A DNA stretch of 15,318 nt from Oscillospiraceae bacterium (lineage in GTDB: Bacteria > Bacillota > Clostridia > Oscillospirales > Oscillospiraceae). The DNA is taken from contig JAHHRR010000043.1 in NCBI GenBank assembly GCA_020025655.1, forward strand, positions 1-15,318, given 5' to 3'. The notes under the pieces were generated by a model. The model searched no databases, was not told where the DNA came from, and saw only the letters and a list, made by a program, of their open reading frames with translations. A program made the position numbers and the translations under genes. Positions 1-8,273 of this stretch are shown here, piece after piece; within the stretch, counting starts at the first letter, position 1; each line of letters begins with the position of its first letter.

Positions 1-100
1 GCTTCACATTCGGCTTCCAAGTACGGTTGGAGCGTCTGTGAGAGTGGCTGACCTGGATACCGAAAGCGACATCCTTACCGCAGAACTGACACTTTGCCAT
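1..100 (-). CDS. rpmB: Large ribosomal subunit protein L28 (5' part only)
   Basis: The minus strand encodes a protein starting MAKCQFCGKDVAFG, followed by VSHSHRRSNRTWKPNV. This is the N-terminus of bacterial L28, a 50S subunit protein. The CxxC pair (Cys4, Cys7) is half of the zinc ribbon found in the zinc-binding form of L28. Only 33 codons are present because the gene runs off the left edge, so the second half of the ribbon cannot be checked. The start is supported by a full AAGGAGGT ribosome binding site at 111-118, 10 nt upstream. It has its own promoter and is divergent from hprK. Confidence 0.95.
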   Translation of the reverse strand, partial: MAKCQFCGKDVAFGIQVSHSHRRSNRTWKPNVK

Positions 101-147
101 TTATTGAAGCACCTCCTTGCTTGTGTTTGCTGTTAGACAGCTTATAT

Positions 148-176
148 ATAATAGCAGAGTGCAGTACTAATTGCAA
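148..176 (-). promoter_or_regulatory. SigA-type promoter of rpmB
   Basis: On the minus strand a -35 box TTGCAA (176-171) is followed by a 17-base spacer and a -10 box TATTAT (153-148). A TGC triplet directly precedes the -10, giving an extended -10. Transcription should start near 141, leaving a leader of about 40 nt before rpmB. This is pattern matching only. Confidence 0.65.
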
Positions 177-246
177 GCATTTTTTTCTTAAGTTTGAGCC
201 TTAGAGCAATTAGGAAGATTTTACGCCGGGATGCGTGTAAAAGGGA

Positions 247-275
247 TTGAAAAATTAAACAGAAATGGTTAAAAT
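247..275 (+). promoter_or_regulatory. Probable SigA-type promoter of the hprK-dnaE operon
   Basis: A -35 box TTGAAA (247-252) is followed by a 17-base spacer and a -10 box TAAAAT (270-275), each one base from consensus. The predicted start is near 282, about 60 nt before hprK. A perfect TATAAT lies just downstream at 286-291 but has no recognisable -35 at the right distance, so I prefer the upstream pair. A 6-bp inverted repeat, TTTTAC/GTAAAA (219-224 and 237-242), sits immediately upstream of the -35. Confidence 0.5.
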
Positions 276-301
276 ATAAATTACATATAATAGGTATAGG
301 A

Positions 302-318
302 TGCCCGAATTGCGGGCA
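302..318 (+). other. Small hairpin in the hprK leader
   Basis: TGCCCG (302-307) and CGGGCA (313-318) form a perfect 6-bp stem with a 5-nt loop. It lies about 20 nt into the predicted leader and 12 nt before the GGAGG ribosome binding site (331-335). There is no U-run after it, so it is not an intrinsic terminator. Its role is unknown; it could be a transcript-stabilising 5' hairpin. Confidence 0.4.
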
Positions 319-343
319 ATTAAAATAAACGGAGGCAGAGCAA

Positions 344-1285
344 ATGAGAAGCAAGTATTCGGTTAAGCTCAAGACTATTGCCAAGGAGCACGGTCTGACA
401 CCCCTGCACTTATCTAAAAACTATGAAGAAGCTGTAATTACAACTGCGGATGTAAACCGTCCTGCCATGCAGCTTACCGGATTTTATAACTACTTTGACC
501 CGAAGCGTTTACAGATAATAGGCAGGGTTGAAAGTACATATCTTGATACTCTTACCCATGAGGAGCGGCTTACCGCATTTGAACGCTTTATGGGTTATGA
601 TATTGTGGCTCTTGTCATCTGCCATAATGCGGCGGCATTTCCGGAATGTATAGAAATGGCGGAGAAATTTGACAGAAACGTGTTCCAGACTCAGGAGGAT
701 ACATCTGACTTTCAGGCGGATGTGATAACCACGCTGCATAACTATCTTGCCCCCAGACTTACCACTCACGGCGGACTTATCGAGATTTACGGTGAGGGCG
801 TGCTTCTTGTGGGTGACAGCGGCATAGGAAAGAGCGAGACTGCCCTTGAGCTTATAAAGCGAGGACACAGACTTGTAGCTGATGACGCAGTAGAGATAAA
901 GCGTGTGGATAAAGACACACTCATAGGCTCTGCACCTGAGATGATAAGATACTATATGGAGCTGCGTGGTATCGGAGTAATTAACGTAAGGCATATATTC
1001 GGAGTGGGAGCTGTAAAACCGGAGAATAAAATCGACCTTGTGGTAAAGATGGAAAACTGGCAGGAAGGCAAGGCTTATGACAGACTGGGCCTTTCCAATG
1101 ATACAATGGATATTCTGGGAGTATCTCTGCCCCTTGTGACCATACCTGTTACCCCGGGAAGAAACCTTGCGGTTATTATGGAGCTTGCGGCGATGAATAA
1201 CCGTCAGAAAAAGATGGGCTTCAACGCAGCCGAGATTCTGACAGCGGCGCATGACAATGCCATAGATAACGGAGGCTTCGACTGA
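344..1285 (+). CDS. hprK: HPr kinase/phosphorylase
   Basis: This 313-residue protein is full length for the family. HprK phosphorylates and dephosphorylates Ser46 of the PTS phosphocarrier HPr, so that CcpA-dependent catabolite repression responds to glycolytic state; it acts as a cytosolic hexamer. The catalytic C-terminal half shows the P-loop GDSGIGKSE (157-165), the preceding conserved His142 (THGG), the acidic ADDAVEI segment (179-185) and the family signature MELRGIGVINVRHIFG (205-220). The N-terminal 130 residues match the less conserved HprK N-domain. The start follows GGAGG (331-335) with 8-nt spacing. It is the first gene of an operon through dnaE. Neither ptsH (HPr) nor crh is in the window, so the substrate is encoded elsewhere. 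Confidence 0.97.
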   Translation: MRSKYSVKLKTIAKEHGLTPLHLSKNYEEAVITTADVNRPAMQLTGFYNYFDPKRLQIIGRVESTYLDTLTHEERLTAFERFMGYDIVALVICHNAAAFPECIEMAEKFDRNVFQTQEDTSDFQADVITTLHNYLAPRLTTHGGLIEIYGEGVLLVGDSGIGKSETALELIKRGHRLVADDAVEIKRVDKDTLIGSAPEMIRYYMELRGIGVINVRHIFGVGAVKPENKIDLVVKMENWQEGKAYDRLGLSNDTMDILGVSLPLVTIPVTPGRNLAVIMELAAMNNRQKKMGFNAAEILTAAHDNAIDNGGFD

Positions 1286-1320
1286 ATCGGGAAGCAAATC
1301 AGAATAAATTGGAGTAATAT

Positions 1321-2262
1321 ATGGAAAATCTTGAAAAAGCCATTGCAGAGATAAAGGAAAAAATGCCGGAGCTGGAGCTGCGGGAAAATGAAGTTATGTG
1401 CAGGCACTGCTCATTTAAAATAGGCGGCCCTGCCAGAGCGTATGCAGTTCCGAAAGATGAAGAGGAGCTTGAAAAAATCTGCGGTTACCTGCATGAGCAT
1501 CATACAGCACCGATGATTCTGGGAAACGGCAGCAATATTCTTTTCCCCGACGAGGGCCTAAAGGATTTGTTTATAATAAGCACTGATAAGCTTACGGAGC
1601 TGAGGCTTGAAGGTGACGGCAGCATTTATGCCGGTGCGGGAGTATCCCTTGCAAAGCTTGCAAGCTTTGCTCAGCAGAACGGCCTTGCAGGACTGGAGTT
1701 CGCATCCGGAATCCCGGGCTCACTGGGCGGCGGATGTATTATGAATGCAGGTGCATACGGCGGTGAACTTAAGCAGTGCGTGGAAGGTGTAAAGTGCTAT
1801 AAGCTCAAAGAGCAGAAGCTGGTAACGCTCAGTAATGAAGAATGCAGATTCGAGTACAGAGACAGCCTTTTTAAGCAGAGCGGTGACTATGTTGTAGTCG
1901 CTGTCAGGCTGAGACTTCAAAATGGCAGCAGGGAAGAAATTGCAAAAAGAATAAGGGAGCTTAACGAAAAGCGCCGTGAAAAGCAGCCCCTTGATATGCC
2001 CTCTGCGGGCAGTGCATTTAAGCGTCCGGAGGGAAATTTTGCCGCTGCACTTATAGATGAAGCAGGCCTTAAAGGCTTCAGCGTGGGCGGAGCACAGGTT
2101 TCGGAAAAGCACGCCGGCTTTGTGGTAAACACAGGCAATGCCTGCTCACATGATGTATGTGAGCTTTTAAAACAGGTAGAAGAAAAAGTTTATGAAACAA
2201 GCGGAGTCAATATAGAACCGGAGGTAATAATCCTGCCACCGGATTATACCAAAGAATGCTGA
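1321..2262 (+). CDS. murB: UDP-N-acetylenolpyruvoylglucosamine reductase
   Basis: MurB is a cytosolic FAD enzyme. It reduces UDP-GlcNAc-enolpyruvate to UDP-MurNAc with NADPH, the second committed step of peptidoglycan synthesis. The 313 residues contain the FAD-binding segments LGNGSNIL (67-74) and GLEFASGIPGSLGG (124-137) with MNAGAYGGE (141-149). They also contain the EYRDS motif with Arg180 (178-182), and PSAGSAFKRP (227-236), whose Ser231 is the expected proton donor. The C-terminus has the conserved acidic EPEV (299-302). Lack of the extra loop of the E. coli enzyme suggests a type II MurB, as is usual in Gram-positives. The start follows GGAG (1311-1314). It lies 35 nt after hprK. Confidence 0.97.
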   Translation: MENLEKAIAEIKEKMPELELRENEVMCRHCSFKIGGPARAYAVPKDEEELEKICGYLHEHHTAPMILGNGSNILFPDEGLKDLFIISTDKLTELRLEGDGSIYAGAGVSLAKLASFAQQNGLAGLEFASGIPGSLGGGCIMNAGAYGGELKQCVEGVKCYKLKEQKLVTLSNEECRFEYRDSLFKQSGDYVVVAVRLRLQNGSREEIAKRIRELNEKRREKQPLDMPSAGSAFKRPEGNFAAALIDEAGLKGFSVGGAQVSEKHAGFVVNTGNACSHDVCELLKQVEEKVYETSGVNIEPEVIILPPDYTKEC

Positions 2263-2276
2263 AACAGGAGGACAGT

Positions 2277-3134
2277 ATGGAATTTTTGATAATTACAGGA
2301 CTTTCCGGCGCAGGAAAGAGCCGTGCAGCGGATGTACTTGAAGATCTTGAATACTATTGTGTTGATAATATGCCGGTTGCACTGCTGTCAAGATTTGCAG
2401 AGCTGTGTATTGCGACTCAGGGCAGATATGAAAAGGTAGCTCTTGTAACTGACGTAAGAGAAAGAGACAGCTTTGATGAAATCGTAAAGAAGATAGATGA
2501 GCTTAAAGAGAAAAACTGCAAGGTACATATTCTCTATATGGATGCCGATGTACCGACTCTTGTTAAGCGCTATAAGGAATCCCGCCGCCGTCATCCTCTG
2601 GCCGAGCGGGGAATGTCGGTTGAGCAGGCAATAGCCAAGGAAGCTGAGCAGCTTAGCCCCATTAAGGAGAAGGCCGATTATATTATAAACAGCTCAAACC
2701 TGACTATCGGTATGCTCCAGAACAGACTGTTTGCCCTTTTTGCCGGTGACGGCAGAAAGAGAGAAATAGATGTCACAGTAACATCCTTCGGTTATAAGTA
2801 TGGTATTCCCATGGATGCGGATCTGGTTTTTGACGCAAGATTTCTTCCCAACCCCTTCTATGTGGAGGATCTGAGACCGCTTTGCGGACTTGACAGACCG
2901 GTGGGAGATTTTGTGTTCGGCTATCAGCAGACCAGAACCTTCATGCAGAAGCTGGAGGAGCTTATTGATTTCCTGCTGCCGCTTTATATAGAGGAGGGCA
3001 AGCTGGGGCTTAATATAGCAATCGGCTGCACCGGAGGCAGACACAGATCGGTAGCAATAGCCTCTGCGCTTAATGACTACTTAGTGGCAAAGGGCGTAAG
3101 CTCCATAAATGTAAACAGAGATATTAACAAGTAA
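2277..3134 (+). CDS. rapZ: RapZ/YvcJ-family nucleotide-binding protein
   Basis: RapZ-family proteins bind ATP/GTP. In enterobacteria RapZ is an RNA adaptor that controls glmS through small RNAs; the B. subtilis homologue YvcJ is a nucleotide hydrolase linked to competence. This 285-residue protein has Walker A GLSGAGKS (8-15), a Walker B-like VTDVRERD (57-64), the central FGYKYGIPMDADLVFDARF block (171-189) and the C-terminal signature IGCTGGRHRSV (249-259). An in-frame ATG at 2256 overlaps the murB stop but has no ribosome binding site. I chose 2277 because AGGAGG at 2266-2271 precedes it and the protein then begins at the usual point just before the P-loop. The specific role in Gram-positives remains uncertain. 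Confidence 0.95.
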   Translation: MEFLIITGLSGAGKSRAADVLEDLEYYCVDNMPVALLSRFAELCIATQGRYEKVALVTDVRERDSFDEIVKKIDELKEKNCKVHILYMDADVPTLVKRYKESRRRHPLAERGMSVEQAIAKEAEQLSPIKEKADYIINSSNLTIGMLQNRLFALFAGDGRKREIDVTVTSFGYKYGIPMDADLVFDARFLPNPFYVEDLRPLCGLDRPVGDFVFGYQQTRTFMQKLEELIDFLLPLYIEEGKLGLNIAIGCTGGRHRSVAIASALNDYLVAKGVSSINVNRDINK

Positions 3135-3144
3135 GGTATAGAAT

Positions 3145-4044
3145 ATGTCCTTTTCATCCCAGGCTAAAGAGGAATTATCCTCGCTTAAAACAGACAAAAA
3201 ATGCTGTGCCATAGCTGAGTGCTACGGTGTGCTTTTATACTGCAATACCTTTTCGGCAAAGGAGATCAGAATAATTACAGCCAGCGATTCATTTGCCGAG
3301 CGGCTGCCGAAGCTGTTCAAAAAGGCGTTTTCCGTTAACTTCGATAAGGTTCCCAAGGAAGGCTGCAAAGGGAAAAAGACCTTTTATATTGAGGACAGGG
3401 AAAAGCTAAAGAGCATTTTTGAGTGTTTCGGTTCAGACCTCGACGGGATTCTGAGCCACCATATAAATTTCGGAATGATAGAGAATGAGTGCTGCCGTGC
3501 ATCTTTTGTACGTGGTGCATTTCTTGCCGGCGGAAGTGTAACAGACCCTGAAAAGAGCTATCATCTGGAGCTTGCAACGGCTCATCACAGTGTAAGCCGG
3601 GAGATGTACTCCATTCTGCTGGATATGGAGTTTTCTCCGAAAGAGACGACCCGCAGCGGCAATTCCCTGCTGTATTTCAAAAAAGCGGATGCTATTGCGG
3701 ACTTCTTTACCAGCATCGGAGCGCCTGTAACGGCCATGAATGTAATGACTGCGAAGGTTGATAAAGAGATGCGCAACACTATAACCAGACAGATAAACTG
3801 CGATTCTGCAAATACAGATAAAACCGTAGCCGCAGCGCAGGCTCAGATAGAGGCAATCCACCGTTTTGCCAGAGCATACGGACTGGATGCACTGCCGGAG
3901 CCTTTAAAGGATGCGGCGATACTTAGAATCACAAATCCGGAGGCGAGCCTTTCAGACCTTTCCATGCTGTCCATGCCCAAGGTTACGAAGAGCTGCCTGT
4001 CACACAGACTCAAGAAGATAATGAGTCTTGCGCCGGAGGAATGA
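3145..4044 (+). CDS. whiA: DNA-binding protein WhiA
   Basis: WhiA is a transcription or chromosome-associated factor. It is needed for sporulation septation in Streptomyces and affects cell division and chromosome segregation in B. subtilis. The 299 residues begin with the family hallmark MSFSSQAKEEL. They carry a degenerate LAGLIDADG-endonuclease-like fold around FVRGAFLAGGSV (121-132), the NxxNCDxANxxK block (211-226), and a C-terminal helix-turn-helix domain (about 257-294). That domain contains the typical NPEASLSDL and SHRLKKI segments. The homing-endonuclease catalytic acids are not retained in WhiA generally, so no nuclease role is expected. The gene follows rapZ by 10 nt, with only a weak AAGTAAGG ribosome binding site, so translation may be coupled. 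Confidence 0.96.
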   Translation: MSFSSQAKEELSSLKTDKKCCAIAECYGVLLYCNTFSAKEIRIITASDSFAERLPKLFKKAFSVNFDKVPKEGCKGKKTFYIEDREKLKSIFECFGSDLDGILSHHINFGMIENECCRASFVRGAFLAGGSVTDPEKSYHLELATAHHSVSREMYSILLDMEFSPKETTRSGNSLLYFKKADAIADFFTSIGAPVTAMNVMTAKVDKEMRNTITRQINCDSANTDKTVAAAQAQIEAIHRFARAYGLDALPEPLKDAAILRITNPEASLSDLSMLSMPKVTKSCLSHRLKKIMSLAPEE

Positions 4045-4065
4045 AAATGAGAAAGGAAACAGGCA

Positions 4066-7000
4066 ATGGCTTTTGTTCATTTACATACACATACTGAATT
4101 TTCACTGCTGGACGGAGCCTGCCGTATAGAGAAGGTAGCAAAGCGAGCCAAGGAAATGGGCCAGACTGCACTGGCCATCACAGACCATGGAGTTATGTAC
4201 GGTGCGGTAGCTTTTTATAAAGCCTGCAAAGATGCCGGAATAAAGCCGATAATAGGCTGCGAAGTGTATGTTGCGCCCAGAAGTCTGCGGGATAAGCAGC
4301 ACGGTATTGATAATCAGTACAGTCACCTGATACTGCTTTGCAAAAATGATATCGGCTATAAGAATCTGTGCTATCTTGTAAGTGCGTCCTTTACAGAAGG
4401 ATTTTATATTAAGCCCAGAATTGACTGGGAGCTTTTACATGAACATTCCGAGGGACTTATTTGCCTTTCCGGATGTGTTGCAGGTGCGATTCCCCAGATG
4501 CTCATTCATGATGATTATGAGGGAGCAAAGGCGAAGGCTCTTGAGCTGAGGGAGCTTTTCGGGGAGGATTTCTTCCTCGAAATTCAAGACCACGGCATAA
4601 GAGAGGAAAAAGAAGCTTCCCAGGGGCTTTTAAAGCTCAGTAAAGAAACCGGTATTCCCCTTGCGCTTACTAACGATGCCCATTATATCGAAAAAACAGA
4701 CGCCTATTATCAGGATGTGCTTTTGTGCATACAGACAGGAAAAACCATTGATGAACCTAACCGTATGCACTTTGAAACCAAGGAGCTTTATCTTAAAAGC
4801 GAAGAGGAAATGCGTGCGCTTTTCCCTGAGCATCAGGAGGCGGCGGATAATACCAATCTGATAGCAGAGCGCTGCAATTTCGATTTCATATTCGGTCATT
4901 ACCAGCTGCCCCGCTTCAAGCTGCCTGAGGGAGAAACTGACAGCTACGAGTACCTTGAAAAGATGTGCGAAAAGGGCTTCAGGGAGCGTTTCAGTACAAG
5001 ACCTGAGGTTCATGAGCAGTTGGAGTATGAGCTTGATATAATCAGGAAGATGGGCTTTGTTGATTACTTCCTGATAGTTTCGGACTATATTCAGTATGCA
5101 AAAAGCCAGAACATACCGGTAGGACCGGGACGAGGCAGCGCAGCAGGAAGTGTAGTTGCATACTGCCTGCATATTACGGATGTAGACCCGATCAAGTACA
5201 GTCTGTACTTCGAGCGTTTTCTGAATCCTGAGCGAGTATCAATGCCTGATATTGACGTTGACTTCTGCATTAACCGCCGAGGCGAGGTTATTGATTATGT
5301 AAACAGACTCTATGGCTCTGACCATGTGGCCCAGATAGTAACCTTCGGAACCATGGCGGCAAGAGCGGCGATCCGTGATGTAGGCAGGGCTCTTTCGGTG
5401 AGCTATGCGGAGACTGATTCTGTCGCAAAACAGGTTCCTATGGCGCCCAATATGACAATTGATGAGGCACTGAGTCTCTCCAAGCCTTTAAGAGAGATGT
5501 ACGAAAGTGACGATACCGTAAAGCGGCTTATAGATGTGGCGAAGGCTCTGGAGGGTATGCCCCGCCATGCCTCAACCCATGCGGCAGGCGTTGTTATAAC
5601 GGATAAGCCTGTTTATGAATACGTTCCGCTTGCGAAGAACGATGAATCTGTGGTGTGCCAGTATCAGATGACAACTCTTGAGGAGCTGGGACTTCTGAAA
5701 ATGGATTTTCTGGGACTGAGAAACCTTACAGTTCTTGAGGATGCTGCTAAGCTTGTAAGAAAATATGAGCCTGGGTTCAGAGTTGAGGAGATTCCGGAGG
5801 ATGATCCTGCAACCTTCAGAATGCTTTCCGACGGCAGAACAGACGGTGTGTTCCAGCTGGAAAGCAGCGGTATTACCAATGTCTGCATGAGTATTAAGCC
5901 CAAGAGCATCGAAGATATTACTGCTGTAATTGCTCTTTACCGACCCGGCCCTATGGATTCAATACCCCGCTTTGTGGAATATTCAAACCATCCGGAGCGG
6001 ATAAAATACAAGCATGAGCTTCTGCGGCCCATACTTGAAGTAACATATGGATGTATCGTCTATCAGGAGCAGGTTATTGAGATATTCCGCCGTCTTGCGG
6101 GATTTTCTCTTGGACAGGCAGATATGATAAGGCGTGCAATGAGTAAGAAAAAGCACGCCGTAATTGATGCTGAGAGAAAGGCGTTTGTATACGGCGATAA
6201 GAGCAGAAACATTGACGGTGCACTTGCAAGAGGAGTGTCCGAGGATGTGGCAAACAGCATCTATGATGAGATTCTGGACTTTGCAAGCTATGCGTTCAAC
6301 AAAGCTCATGCGGTCAGCTATGCAATAGTAACCTATCGGACGGCGTATATGAAGCGCCATTATCCGAGAGAGTATATGGCGGCGCTGCTTACGTCGGTGC
6401 TTGATAATACTGTAAAGGTTGCAGAATATATTGCCGAGTGCAAGGAGCTGGGAATAAAAATTCTGCCCCCTGATGTTAATGAATCGGTTGCAAACTTCAG
6501 CGTATCCGGTGAAAATCTGCGCTTCGGCATGGCAGCCATTAAAGGTATTGGCTGGGGTGCAGTTGACAGGCTCACCGAGGAGCGGGATGCAAATGGGCCT
6601 TTTACAAGCTTCATGGACTTCTGCAAGCGAATGTCGGGAAAGGATTTTAACCGCAGAGCGATAGAAAATCTTATCCGTTCCGGCGGTTTTGATTCCATGG
6701 GCTATAAGAGAAAGGCTCTGGTTCAGATAGCAGGTGCAGTAATCGACAGCGTGAGCCAGGCGGAGAAGGATAATATATCAGGCCAGATGGATCTTTTCGG
6801 TTTTGCACAGGACGGAGATAATGCAGAGCCGGCGGAAATTCCGGTGCCTGATGTAGAGGAGTACACTCCCAGAGAAAAAATGGCCATGGAAAAGGAAACC
6901 ACCGGCCTTTACTTCTCCGGTCATCCTATGGATGAATACAAAGCAGCTGCCAGAAAAGCGGGTGCCGCACCTATTGGTGCCATACTCAGTGATTTTCTTG

Positions 7001-7536
7001 CAGAGGGCGGCCCGCAGAGCTTTGCCGACGGGCAGAAAATAAGCGTTGCGGGTATAGTTTCCAATTACAAGACACGCACTACTAAAAATAATACACTAAT
7101 GAGCTATATAAATCTGGAGGACGATACAGGAAGCATTGAGCTTATCGCTTTCCAGAGAGCTTTGGATAAGGGCGGAGCCTATGTTAAGGAGGATGCATCT
7201 ATAATTATAAGCGGCAGGATTTCTGTGAGAGATGAAAATGAGCCGCAGATAATGGTGGAAGAAATTCGTCCTCTTTCCGATCTCAATACTCTGAATGTGT
7301 CCGACCAGAGAACAGAGGCAGGCAAGCCCAAAACCTTATGGGTAAAGCTCCCCTCCCGCTATGATCCGGCTGTTAAAAAAATCGAGCTTATTCTTACAAT
7401 GTTCCCCGGAAATCAGCAGATGATAATCTGGTGTGAGCAGGAGAAGAAAAAGATCGGTGCCAGCTGCCTTATTCACGAGGGTCTTATTATGGAGCTGGAG
7501 GAAATGCTGGGTAAAGAAAATGTGCTGCTGAAATAA
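4066..7536 (+). CDS. dnaE: DNA polymerase III alpha subunit (DnaE)
   Basis: This 1156-residue C-family DNA polymerase catalytic subunit is full length. The N-terminal PHP domain (about 1-280) retains likely metal ligands: HLHTH (5-9), Asp16, DH (40-41), Glu66, His87 and NDAH (203-206). It therefore looks like the Thermus-type active PHP rather than the decayed E. coli one. The palm shows GPGRGSAAGS (353-362), the catalytic PDIDVDF (394-400; Asp395 and Asp397) and the third Asp547 in LKMDFLGL. A helix-hairpin-helix region (about 820-860, IKGIGWGA) and an OB fold (about 990-1085, VAGIVSNYKTR...LEDDTGSIE) follow. The start has AAAGGA (4052-4057) 8 nt upstream. It is the last gene of the hprK operon and is closed by the hairpin at 7576-7613. 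Whether it is the main replicase or works beside PolC cannot be judged here. Confidence 0.97.
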   Translation: MAFVHLHTHTEFSLLDGACRIEKVAKRAKEMGQTALAITDHGVMYGAVAFYKACKDAGIKPIIGCEVYVAPRSLRDKQHGIDNQYSHLILLCKNDIGYKNLCYLVSASFTEGFYIKPRIDWELLHEHSEGLICLSGCVAGAIPQMLIHDDYEGAKAKALELRELFGEDFFLEIQDHGIREEKEASQGLLKLSKETGIPLALTNDAHYIEKTDAYYQDVLLCIQTGKTIDEPNRMHFETKELYLKSEEEMRALFPEHQEAADNTNLIAERCNFDFIFGHYQLPRFKLPEGETDSYEYLEKMCEKGFRERFSTRPEVHEQLEYELDIIRKMGFVDYFLIVSDYIQYAKSQNIPVGPGRGSAAGSVVAYCLHITDVDPIKYSLYFERFLNPERVSMPDIDVDFCINRRGEVIDYVNRLYGSDHVAQIVTFGTMAARAAIRDVGRALSVSYAETDSVAKQVPMAPNMTIDEALSLSKPLREMYESDDTVKRLIDVAKALEGMPRHASTHAAGVVITDKPVYEYVPLAKNDESVVCQYQMTTLEELGLLKMDFLGLRNLTVLEDAAKLVRKYEPGFRVEEIPEDDPATFRMLSDGRTDGVFQLESSGITNVCMSIKPKSIEDITAVIALYRPGPMDSIPRFVEYSNHPERIKYKHELLRPILEVTYGCIVYQEQVIEIFRRLAGFSLGQADMIRRAMSKKKHAVIDAERKAFVYGDKSRNIDGALARGVSEDVANSIYDEILDFASYAFNKAHAVSYAIVTYRTAYMKRHYPREYMAALLTSVLDNTVKVAEYIAECKELGIKILPPDVNESVANFSVSGENLRFGMAAIKGIGWGAVDRLTEERDANGPFTSFMDFCKRMSGKDFNRRAIENLIRSGGFDSMGYKRKALVQIAGAVIDSVSQAEKDNISGQMDLFGFAQDGDNAEPAEIPVPDVEEYTPREKMAMEKETTGLYFSGHPMDEYKAAARKAGAAPIGAILSDFLAEGGPQSFADGQKISVAGIVSNYKTRTTKNNTLMSYINLEDDTGSIELIAFQRALDKGGAYVKEDASIIISGRISVRDENEPQIMVEEIRPLSDLNTLNVSDQRTEAGKPKTLWVKLPSRYDPAVKKIELILTMFPGNQQMIIWCEQEKKKIGASCLIHEGLIMELEEMLGKENVLLK

Positions 7537-7575
7537 GCGCATATTCGTAAGTGAATATAAGAACCGGATAATAAA

Positions 7576-7613
7576 AAATCCCCCTGATGCAGGAAACTGC
7601 ATCAGGGGGATTT
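7576..7613. terminator. Bidirectional intrinsic terminator between dnaE and nth
   Basis: A perfect 17-bp stem (7576-7592 with 7597-7613; core ATCCCCCTGATGCAG) closes a GAAA tetraloop. On the plus strand it is followed by ATTTAATTTTA. On the minus strand it is followed by ATTTTTTAT, the better U-run. It lies 39 nt after the dnaE stop and 22 nt after the nth stop, so it can end both converging transcripts. Confidence 0.9.
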
Positions 7614-7635
7614 AATTTTAAAAGTATGTGCAGGC

Positions 7636-8271
7636 TCAGCCTGAAAATGTCTGACAGAGATGTTTCAGACAGCACTTATCACAAAGAGGCTTTCTTGCAT
7701 CACATACAGCCCTGCCGTGGAGAACTATACAGTGACAGAAATCTGAGGAATGTTCAGGCGGAAGAACCTTTCTGAGTTCCATTTCGATTTTCACAGGATC
7801 TTTCAGATTATCTACAATACCGAGGCGGTTTGTTATCCTTATACAGTGGGTGTCTACGACAGTAGAACCGGGGATTTTAAAAACATCGCCTAAAATAAGG
7901 TTTGCAGTTTTTCTGCCCACACCGGGCAGATCTGTAAGCTCCTTCATAGTGGAGGGAACCTTCCCGCCGTGTTTTGACAGAAGCATCTGCGCACACGCCA
8001 CTATATCTCTGGCCTTGGCACGATAGAATCCGCAGGAGTGGACGTATTTTTCCACTTCCTCCACATCTGCTTCGGCGAAAGCCTCAAGGGTGGGAAAGCG
8101 CTCAAAAAGTGCAGGGGTGATTTTGTTAACACGCTCATCAGTACACTGAGCTGCAAGTCTTACAGAAAAAAGAAGTTCATAGTCTTTTCTGTAATCTAAG
8201 GTACAGTCTGCCTGCGGATATTCCTGAAGCAGCAGCTGTACGATCTGATCAATCTGCTCCTGAGTGCGCAT
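7636..8271 (-). CDS. nth: Endonuclease III (DNA glycosylase/AP lyase)
   Basis: Nth excises oxidised pyrimidines and nicks abasic sites in base-excision repair. The helix-hairpin-helix LPGVGRKTANLIL carries the catalytic Lys, and VDTHCIR carries the catalytic Asp. The C-terminus has the exact [4Fe-4S] pattern C-x6-C-x2-C-x5-C. From the ATG at 8271 the protein is 211 residues, the same length as E. coli Nth. A GTG at 8301 is in frame but would add ten residues overlapping the preceding gene. The ATG sits 2 nt after the stop of that gene (8274) and has no clear ribosome binding site, so translation is probably coupled. I see no promoter of its own. Confidence 0.96.
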   Translation of the reverse strand: MRTQEQIDQIVQLLLQEYPQADCTLDYRKDYELLFSVRLAAQCTDERVNKITPALFERFPTLEAFAEADVEEVEKYVHSCGFYRAKARDIVACAQMLLSKHGGKVPSTMKELTDLPGVGRKTANLILGDVFKIPGSTVVDTHCIRITNRLGIVDNLKDPVKIEMELRKVLPPEHSSDFCHCIVLHGRAVCDARKPLCDKCCLKHLCQTFSG

Positions 8272-8273
8272 GA

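Noticed and set aside
286..291. Perfect TATAAT upstream of hprK
   Set aside because: No -35 at 15-19 bases; the pair at 247-275 is better, though this could be a secondary start.
509..1297. 262-codon open frame antisense to hprK
   Set aside because: It is a shadow of the hprK frame: no ribosome binding site, Cys/His/Tyr-rich translation with no recognisable family.
2256..2276. Earlier ATG for rapZ overlapping the murB stop
   Set aside because: It lacks a ribosome binding site and adds seven residues not typical of the family, whereas AGGAGG precedes the ATG at 2277.
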